From: Diorhabda sublineata
Lineage: Eukaryota; Arthropoda; Insecta; Coleoptera; Chrysomelidae
DNA: 64,000 nt
Direction: 5' to 3'
NCBI RefSeq assembly: GCF_026230105.1
Contig: NC_079479.1
Coordinates: forward strand, 15,387,734 to 15,451,733
Part shown: positions 61,601 to 64,000 of the stretch, one piece after another
How the letters are laid out: every line of letters begins with the position of its first letter
How positions within the stretch are numbered: position 1 is the first letter of the stretch
The notes under the pieces: model-generated
Told to the model about the DNA's origin: nothing
The model's input: the letters and a program-made list of their open reading frames with translations, nothing else
The model's database searches: none
Translations under genes and position numbers: made by a program

Positions 61601-64000
61601 TTTTGCCTACCCCATAATCCGTTTATTACATTTCAAAATACACTTTAAATAAATTTCTTTCATACTGTCACGTGAAGGTTTCAACGGTGTCTTACAAACA
61701 AAAAATGATAGTGTTCGTTATTTGATAACTGTATCCGAGCGCATGTTTATACTCAGTCGGTGAATGCGACAAGTTAATACTTGTAAGTACCAGATGATTT
61801 GCTTTAACTGTGAATTATTTTTTCGATGTTTATGATTATAGTTATGCCCAGTTAGCCCTGTGACACACAAGAGCGTGTGTTATTTATACTTTTTGGACTA
61901 AAAAATCTTTTTGTGAGGTTAGTATACGGAGTGTTTTCGTTCTCGTAAATTCAGACTTGTAAATTTTAGAATGGGTTAAACCAAGGAACTATCGATTGAA
62001 TCTCGTGCATTAATCACAAGCCGCCGATTTAAAAATACCTGGACTTACCGTGGATTATTTGAATAAAGAAATATGCATTCCCCAGTAACTTTGGCGGTAG
62101 AAAATGTACAGGGCGGCCTCTAAAAACCACAATCGCCGAAGATAAACGTATTCTATTGATCAGTAAACGTGATCGAGGACTCACGGGTCCAGAGATAGCA
62201 GCTCAAATCAAAGAATCTAGGAATTTAAATTTGAGTACTTCTACAGTGAAATAAGATTGAGCGAAGCTGTCCTTTTTGGAATGGTGAAGAAAGCTCAAAA
62301 TAAATTTGAGAGGTTGTAGTAGGCCGAGGAGGATAAAGATTGGATGCACAAAAAGTAGGAGAGTGTTTTATAGAGTGGTGAATTAAATTTGAGGTTTTTT
62401 GGTCTAACAGAAGCGTGTTTATACGCAAATCAAAGGAAGAACGAATTTTAGATCTATGTGTAATCCCGACTGTAAGACACGGCGGAGGCTCAGTGATCGT
62501 TCGTGGATGTTTTGGAGGAAGGGAGACTGGAGACCTGGTAAGAATTGAAGGGATTGTAAGGAAAGGTTATAAGAAATATTAAAGGTGAATGTAGTATGTT
62601 TTGGCCAGCGCCGAATCGACAGAAAAATAATCTTCCGGTATGTCGATCCGAAGAATTGCACGAAGCTGTGCAATGAGTATTTGAAGCAATTGGAAAGGAG
62701 AAATGTACCGGAAGTAATGATTTTGCCGTTACAACCGTTTAACCTCAACCCGATTAAGTTGTTGTGAGACAAATTGGATAGGGAATTCAGAGACAAATTG
62801 GATAGGGAATTCAGAGACAAATTGGATAGGGAATTCAGAGCAGTGTCCTACTTCTCCTTCACGTTTTTGGAATATTTTAAAAAACGAATGGAATCAAATA
62901 GATGACGATTATTTATCGAAATTGTTTGAGAGAATACCAAAATTGTATACCGAAATAGTAAATGCAAAAGGGGGTTCAATACAAAATATTAATATTAAAA
63001 TCGATCGTATTATTTTTATATGTTGTGTAACAAGCAAACTATAAGGTAAGCAGAAATTTTGACCGGTTGTGTATATCTAAGTTACTAAAAAGTGATATTA
63101 CAGCTAAACCTAAGAGGACATAACTGTGGGGTAAATCCTGTCTTAACGTTTTTTTTAATTATAAGGAGTCTTAATATACTCATTATTATAGTTATGAGAT
63201 TTTGTCAAAATTTCAGTTTAAATTGTCTAACTGTAGGGTTAGGAAATTATAAATTATGTACAGTAATATCTTATATATATAATACTTTGATATATACCTT
63301 CCCATAAAATCATCTTCGTTTAAATCGTCTTGATCAAACATTTTAAAATGTAGATGTTGTCCTACTGGATCCAAAATTACAAACTAAAATCATAAAAAAT
63401 TAACATTATAAAAAAATTCATTTTTAATCACGTACTTCACACCAGTAGTCCCATTTTGGGTTCAAGTCCCTTTTTATGACAGGAGTTTTTCGTTCTTGAG
63501 CGCCAACCGTTAATACAACATAAGGATCCGATTTTCCGGTAACATCTTTTCTTTCCAGATCTTTAGCTTCAAATACATGCACTCTCAAAACACCCTGAAA
63601 TACAAAGACAAGATAGACAATATATCAGGTTAATATAAACCGATTTATGTACGCTATAATCCTTGCAAAATTCACAATATGTTGCACTGTAATGAACCTC
63701 TCCAATTTAGGTATACTAACAAATATACTAGCAGAAAAATATGGAAACTAGAAAATTCAAAAAATATAATTTGAGATAACTAACAGCTTAGGTATTAAAA
63801 TTATAATTTTCTTAAAATCTCAAAACTAGTAAATTAGATTCCTATACGAATATATGCAAGCGAAGCATACTTTTTTTGAAAAGTTGAAAATATCAATAAT
63901 TCTTACCGCTGGTTCTAATGATTTCAATTCAGCAGCCTCAACAGACTTAGAAAACCTTTTTGTTACTTTATTTGGGAATACCAATTTTTTTGTTATTCTT
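34569..64000 (-). CDS. Esyt2: extended synaptotagmin (Esyt2-like), C-terminal 510 residues, spliced
   Basis: Twelve exons on the - strand join in phase from the end of the SMP lipid-transfer region to the stop. Extended synaptotagmins tether the ER to the plasma membrane and move glycerolipids. Visible: the SMP-to-C2A linker ELKSLEPA, C2A (GVLRVHVFEAKDLERKD, GKSDPYVVL, FDQDDLNEDDFMG) with its Ca2+-binding aspartates, C2B (SSALLTIYLDTAQDL then VKSKKPEPYVTL, CDPMWEQGFSI) lacking the loop-1 Asp, an acidic and Ser/Thr-rich linker, and C2C (ELGQMEISLFYSAPRQKLVI, NLPLKDPSHIPDPYVKL, FKEWYELS). Exons: 64000-63907, 63594-63436, 63383-63298, 61555-61417, 61362-61276, 58783-58481, 58382-58268, 51664-51517, 45621-45538, 43647-43551, 42132-41998, 34655-34569. 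The N-terminal hairpin and SMP domain lie beyond the window. Confidence 0.94.
35301..35552. mobile_element. Tc1/mariner-type MITE, copy 2
   Basis: Starts GGTTTGTTCCAGCC after TA and ends GGTTGGAACGAACC; about 80 % like the copy at 1344-1632 by eye, with an internal deletion of about 37 bases. The right TA has decayed to TT. Confidence 0.82.
36056..38560 (+). mobile_element. candidate DNA transposon with GGTTTTATA boxes
   Basis: Imperfect inverted ends of about 35 bases: TTTTATAATAGTGTTTATAG at the left and TTTTATAATGGTAACGTTTA on the reverse of the right. GGTTTTATA or its complement recurs near both ends (36185, 36225, 36340, 38350, 38479). A frame at 36406-36663 begins MSQAKKNWQKIEYSSSFYR, and later broken frames include FPIERKNMLLAD and LPKDCG; I believe these resemble anonymous repeat-encoded proteins common in insects, but I cannot name a transposase. 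Family unassigned. Confidence 0.5.
38737..39072 (-). pseudogene. cysteine-cluster protein fragment from a mobile element
   Basis: Reads PHAPQKLLQMIFCNCKKVCG then CSCIRVGLFCSSTCRGDNC, a dense Cys pattern (C-x-C-x3-C-x3-C-x-C-x6-C) that I recall at the C-terminus of anonymous repeat-encoded proteins of insects. The frame then runs into AT-rich sequence after CLNY. Function unknown. Confidence 0.45.
39073..39859. other. Esyt2 intron, unrecognised
   Basis: AT-rich. An open frame at 39126-39338 has no known similarity. Confidence 0.4.
39860..41200 (+). mobile_element. IS630-like DDE transposon relic (copy B)
   Basis: Frames 39890-40150 (helix-turn-helix: MTGVSESTIYRLLREEK) and 40194-40634, then broken frames to 41200. 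Sequence blocks: FYFKKEIPTLD-like (LYFKKEIPTLDIILRMVKED), LYETWLNEGHSVKG (first catalytic Asp replaced by Tyr-Glu-Thr context), VTDNATYHSRL, LLPYHC and TIELIWAQMKGYVARHN. Related to the copies at 16560 and 51830. Confidence 0.75.
41690..41895 (+). repeat. dispersed repeat, copy 1
   Basis: Includes caagccgtttccgagataat and tgaggcgttcaatacataaa, found again with few changes at 50297-50355. A tagggtgatctatttgaaat start resembles a mariner-type terminus. Confidence 0.55.
41998..42132 (-). CDS. Esyt2: Esyt2 exon: C2C middle
   Basis: 45 codons, phase 0 at both ends. VIMDNCDPVYEETFEYLVSN then NNKLVLTVKSKKM. Acceptor ttttag, donor gtaagt. Confidence 0.92.
42540..43250 (+). mobile_element. LINE endonuclease fragment
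   Basis: Very decayed. LSTGTPASWPTDPAKSPDLL and, after a stop, FRSYFCY-type remnants match the end of the endonuclease domain of a Jockey-like LINE (the S-T-G-x-P-T-x-W-P-T and P-D-L-I-D motifs). Orientation is opposite to Esyt2. Confidence 0.5.
43551..43647 (-). CDS. Esyt2: Esyt2 exon: C2C loop 1
   Basis: One base completes a Ser codon, then NLPLKDPSHIPDPYVKLKLI and QKLKNKTK, phase 0 at donor gtaagt. Asp residues at C2C loop 1 are present. Confidence 0.93.
43780..43825. repeat. short ATCCATAT tandem repeat
   Basis: About four imperfect units (tatatccatatatccatata) in the KRBA2-like element's 3' side. Confidence 0.75.
44401..44730 (-). pseudogene. KRBA2-like integrase N-terminal part
   Basis: 109 residues with the H-H zinc-binding-like region leading to LSIGHGGRDRI, the hallmark just before the integrase core. 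Downstream frames (CESCQLNLKAGRKGIVVKP, then remnants of the Asp-rich core) are broken by stops. Confidence 0.7.
44925..45300 (+). repeat. non-coding repeat shared with 17130-17475
   Basis: Blocks ttatattgacaagcagtgca, ctctatttaaaccaagctcc and aacggcgtataatgccgtcc recur in the same order at 17130-17400. It is a deletion derivative of the IS630-like copy A, nested in the KRBA2-like element, with an extra 110 bases between two blocks. Confidence 0.7.
45538..45621 (-). CDS. Esyt2: Esyt2 exon: C2C first strand (84 bp)
   Basis: One base completes the split Val codon, then KPELGQMEISLFYSAPRQKL and VITIHRI, then two bases of a codon at donor gtgagt. Acceptor cttttta-ag. This short exon matches the conserved LG-x-LTL-YS-x-QRxKLxVxIH strand. 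Confidence 0.9.
46085..46510 (-). mobile_element. mariner/IS630-like (DUF4817-type) transposase C-terminus
   Basis: On the - strand: HFAVIVRELLNNVFPVN, then GHNPLNFCVWGYLK, and EVCN-like decayed C-terminal helices. This is the last third of the transposase class whose partners carry DUF4817; the usual S-P-D-L-N-P motif reads G-H-N-P. The + strand open frame here is its shadow. Confidence 0.65.
46746..48060 (+). mobile_element. FLYWCH-type MULE transposon
   Basis: An intact 178-residue frame (46746-47282) has the FLYWCH finger: FFNDKVLKSGELYWRCVKKN, CSANVF and LNHNHEADEKK. After a gap, overlapping frames from 47412 show VYVDFEKAIHNAL (catalytic-type Asp), CRFHLHKAWFRKIQ and the segment ACESFHSRFN, as in Mutator-like transposases. 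The MULE core between 47282 and 47412 is deleted. It lies in the 5.9-kb Esyt2 intron. Confidence 0.8.
48061..48424. other. Esyt2 intron, unrecognised
   Basis: AT-rich, with several AATAAA-like motifs but no gene. Confidence 0.4.
48425..49060 (-). mobile_element. mariner/IS630-like (DUF4817-type) transposase fragment
   Basis: 48632-48450 reads PILFNVWLGIIEDYLIGPF, TSETYLYFLENELPVLLKDV, the block following the first catalytic Asp in this transposase class. The sequence up to 49060 decodes to broken pieces of the N-terminal region. Confidence 0.65.
49061..49827. other. Esyt2 intron, unrecognised
   Basis: AT-rich sequence with no recognised feature. Confidence 0.4.
49828..50016 (-). pseudogene. 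possible repeat-encoded protein fragment
   Basis: 62 residues including ALEKLINQNMIGECQELILY and SDGCTYQ. The I-L-x-S-D-G-C-x-Y-Q motif is one I associate with anonymous repeat proteins in insect genomes. Weak evidence. Confidence 0.3.
50290..50360 (+). repeat. dispersed repeat, copy 2
   Basis: Contains cacaagctgtttccgagata and attgaggcgttccatacata, matching 41815-41875. Confidence 0.6.
50715..51000 (-). pseudogene. repeat-encoded protein fragment with RFHQDI motif
   Basis: Reads NWVRFHQDIATIEKRYQGKR then EPAMLADYC and, after a stop in place of Trp, RDTPDSEYKR. The R-F-H-Q-D-I and M-x-A-D-Y-C-W blocks recur in an abundant anonymous protein family of arthropod genomes that behaves as a repeat. 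Only the C-terminal piece is present. Confidence 0.5.
51001..51516. other. Esyt2 intron, unrecognised
   Basis: AT-rich; no feature recognised. Confidence 0.4.
51517..51664 (-). CDS. Esyt2: Esyt2 exon: Pro/Ser/Thr linker
   Basis: Acceptor ctttatag, donor gtaagt. Reads TTSTSVNDSTPPRTPSQPQT then VIEKEVTFERQSSLRSSQSS, a disordered linker before C2C. The 6.6-kb intron before it holds several transposon relics. Confidence 0.88.
51830..53290 (+). mobile_element. IS630-like DDE transposon (copy C, best preserved)
   Basis: Helix-turn-helix frame 51859-52269 (TVQETVDRYSRMTGVGKSTV, FKLFRRRK), then KKEIPTLDEILMELGQD, WRRKYLRSIKPYR, LDETWINKGYTVPK with the first catalytic Asp, GDYHEDMDSDVFEHYF, VVIDNASYHSRRIEKTP with the second, a frameshift near 52900, and PPNHCELNPIELIWAQVKEF with an acidic third residue. 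A few frameshifts (near 52270, 52530, 52900) separate otherwise intact blocks, so it is young among the three copies. Confidence 0.8.
52570..52995 (+). pseudogene. IS630-like transposase catalytic core
   Basis: 141 residues covering the region after the first catalytic Asp to beyond the second (VVIDNASYHSRR). It loses the frame 25 residues after GSWRKQEIIDLLT-like NSSWRKQEIIDLLTIKN. The remaining C-terminus is in another frame (52901-53197). Confidence 0.75.
53673..55109 (-). mobile_element. mariner-type element with inverted ends and TA duplication
   Basis: Left end CAGGGTGTTTCAAAAAAAGG and the reverse complement of the right end AAGGGTGTTATTAAAAAAGG align for about 150 bases inward, sharing for example ctgaaaaatatttgg versus ttgaaaaatatttgg and tttactcagtgaa versus cttactcagtaaa. 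TA flanks both sides. A decayed - strand transposase N-terminus lies near 53950-54130. A 149-bp hairpin element is nested at 54494-54642. Confidence 0.8.
54494..54642. repeat. foldback element of 149 bp
   Basis: Arms 54494-54546 and 54589-54642 are inverted copies (ggtcttagtatgaaacaaac versus ggcattagtatgaaacaaac), 53 bases with about ten differences, around a 42-base loop. It looks like a small foldback MITE inserted into the mariner-type element. Confidence 0.85.
55560..56890 (+). mobile_element. pogo/Tigger-like transposon relic
   Basis: Opens with RKSFAPISHSFNVNESTIRS, the CENPB-type helix-turn-helix. Then FQTSEDWFNKFNVKQSLDSV, EGYNPKQVFNADETALFWKR with the first catalytic Asp, NCVFKPLLLYGLLNPHVLKN, and a C-terminal piece (56481-56723) that ends in an acidic tail ESQDEEVTETDLEEM. 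Stops break the centre. Not the same subfamily as the Tigger at 29053. Confidence 0.8.
57130..57600 (+). mobile_element. Penelope-like 3' end fragment (family A)
   Basis: Frame 57153-57338 ends in TPKPANRSRRLAPQC; the DNA (cccaaaacctgccaatagg, then agtgtgttagtgtgaacagt) aligns with the reverse complement of 4520-4690, and the following 57420-57600 with 4380-4480. It is a 3'-only copy in the opposite orientation. Confidence 0.68.
57601..58267. other. Esyt2 intron, unrecognised
   Basis: AT-rich; an open frame at 57738-57953 is hydrophobic by composition and not supported. Confidence 0.45.
58268..58382 (-). CDS. Esyt2: Esyt2 exon: acidic/serine linker
   Basis: 38 codons plus one base: ILMHNKYECDESDTDSENDS then ISRDNSVRSSSRKF. 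Phase agrees with both neighbours. The low-complexity Ser/Asp content suggests a phosphorylated disordered linker. Donor gtaggc is weak. Confidence 0.82.
58420..58440. repeat. (ATT)n microsatellite
   Basis: About six ATT units in the short intron next to the C2B exon. Confidence 0.85.
58481..58783 (-). CDS. Esyt2: Esyt2 exon: C2B body
   Basis: 101 codons, phase 0 at both ends. VKSKKPEPYVTLTVNKYQQK, then CDPMWEQGFSICVPNPETDS, then KLGQLTYHIKDLF and GKIVISLQLR. The loop-1 position usually Asp is Glu (KKPEPY), so this C2 probably does not bind Ca2+, as in other C2B domains of the family. Confidence 0.95.
59330..60165 (-). mobile_element. Tc1-like transposon relic
   Basis: From 60160 on the - strand: NVDIAREGRSLRYIAETHGV, AKSTIQDALRRFRETGSYDR with the GRPR hook, the N-terminal DNA-binding half of a Tc1 transposase. 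A frame change near 59850 leads to ESLFGLYHSDYRDRV (catalytic region), NNGALTAQRYIEEVFLEAVI and a decayed end with ILMQNSAHPHI. Internal deletions shorten it. Confidence 0.8.
60191..61275. other. Esyt2 intron, unrecognised
   Basis: AT-rich, more than 1 kb, with no feature that I can identify. Confidence 0.45.
61276..61362 (-). CDS. Esyt2: Esyt2 exon: start of C2B
   Basis: 29 codons in phase 0: ALKEIALLKVADISSALLTI then YLDTAQDLQ, the first strand of C2B. Acceptor tttttag, donor gtaatg. Confidence 0.93.
61417..61555 (-). CDS. Esyt2: Esyt2 exon: end of C2A
   Basis: Acceptor ccttctag; one base completes the split Ser codon, then GIIEIHQAIKEGENDKWFNL and HGKIHLRFTWLGLS, matching the DEWF-L and KLHLR strands of ESYT proteins. 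Donor gtatga, phase 0. Confidence 0.93.
61971..62985 (+). mobile_element. Tc1-like transposon relic (second subfamily)
   Basis: Decayed frames begin TKELSIESRALITSRRF and KKTTIAEDKRILLISKRDRG-like, then KHGGGSVIVRGC-like remnants, FRYVDPKNCTKLCNEYLKQL (degraded second catalytic region), LPLQPFNLNPIKLL (third motif, Asp lost to Asn) and a C-terminal block. A 24-base tandem triplication lies at 62767-62838. Bases 61556-61970 before it are plain intron. Confidence 0.75.
62767..62838 (+). repeat. 24-base perfect tandem triplication
   Basis: Unit gacaaattggatagggaatt plus caga occurs three times without change and adds eight codons (DKLDREFR) per copy in the Tc1-like frame. Confidence 0.95.
62986..63297. 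other. Esyt2 intron, unrecognised
   Basis: AT-rich up to the C2A loop-3 exon; no feature seen. Confidence 0.45.
63298..63383 (-). CDS. Esyt2: Esyt2 exon: C2A loop 3
   Basis: 86 bases from acceptor ttttag to donor gtatat. FVILDPVGQHLHFKMFDQDD then NEDDFMG carries the Ca2+ loop-3 aspartates. It ends with two bases of a codon. Confidence 0.94.
63436..63594 (-). CDS. Esyt2: Esyt2 exon: C2A first half
   Basis: 53 codons, phase 0 at both ends, between acceptor ttcag and donor gtacgt. GVLRVHVFEAKDLERKD, GKSDPYVVLTVG and RDLNPKWDYWCE are classical C2 beta-strands, with the Asp pair of Ca2+ loop 1. Confidence 0.95.
63595..63906. other. Esyt2 short intron
   Basis: AT-rich intron of 312 bases between the SMP-end and C2A exons; no element seen. 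Confidence 0.7.
63907..64000 (-). CDS. Esyt2: Esyt2 exon: SMP end and linker to C2A (partial)
   Basis: Reads ITKKLVFPNKVTKRFSKS and EAAELKSLEPA, then donor gtaag at 63906, phase 0. The exon continues past the window edge. Confidence 0.92.

Noticed and set aside
62419..62820. 133-codon - strand frame with repeated LNSLSNLS
   Set aside because: Antisense of the Tc1 transposase and its 24-base triplication.

Overview
This window is insect nuclear DNA: AT-rich, with spliced genes, GT-AG introns and a dense, decayed load of transposable elements. The mix (R1-like and Jockey-like LINEs, Penelope-like elements, Tc1/mariner, piggyBac, P-like, pogo/Tigger, MULE and copia relics) fits an arthropod, and a beetle or similar insect with a large repeat-rich genome is my inference. 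No prokaryotic or organellar gene is present.

Two host genes are supported, and they converge. On the + strand, positions 288-22555 hold the last seven coding exons of Mcm7, a subunit of the MCM2-7 replicative helicase. All exon phases join, giving 585 residues to the stop; the N-terminus lies upstream. On the - strand, positions 64000-34569 hold the last twelve coding exons of an extended synaptotagmin (Esyt2-like): the end of the SMP region, then C2A, C2B, a Ser/Thr-rich linker and C2C, 510 residues to the stop. Its exons were placed by homology and every phase is consistent.

Layout. 1-22555: Mcm7 with introns holding a piggyBac relic that contains a TA-flanked MITE, three Penelope-like pieces in the window overall of one family, a Tc1 element, a GIY-YIG Penelope-like 3' end, a LINE RNase H piece, a nearly full-length R1-like LINE on the - strand, further LINE pieces, a copia relic and two long inverted repeats. 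22556-34568: intergenic space with a mariner (both ends and TA duplication), LINE, P-like and Tigger relics and one isolated candidate terminal exon. 34569-64000: Esyt2 introns with a candidate 2.5 kb transposon carrying repeated GGTTTTATA boxes, three related DDE-transposase elements (one of them in the Mcm7 half), a KRBA2/Ginger-like integrase element that fills one Esyt2 intron almost from splice site to splice site, a FLYWCH-MULE, mariner-like, Tigger, Penelope and Tc1 relics.

Nearly all open frames outside the host exons are broken transposase or reverse transcriptase fragments. I found no tRNA, rRNA or CRISPR array. The strongest leads for follow-up are the intron made of one transposon, the perfect 54-bp-arm palindrome, the hairpin abutting an Mcm7 splice acceptor, the 36056-38560 element and the candidate exon at 27020-27132.
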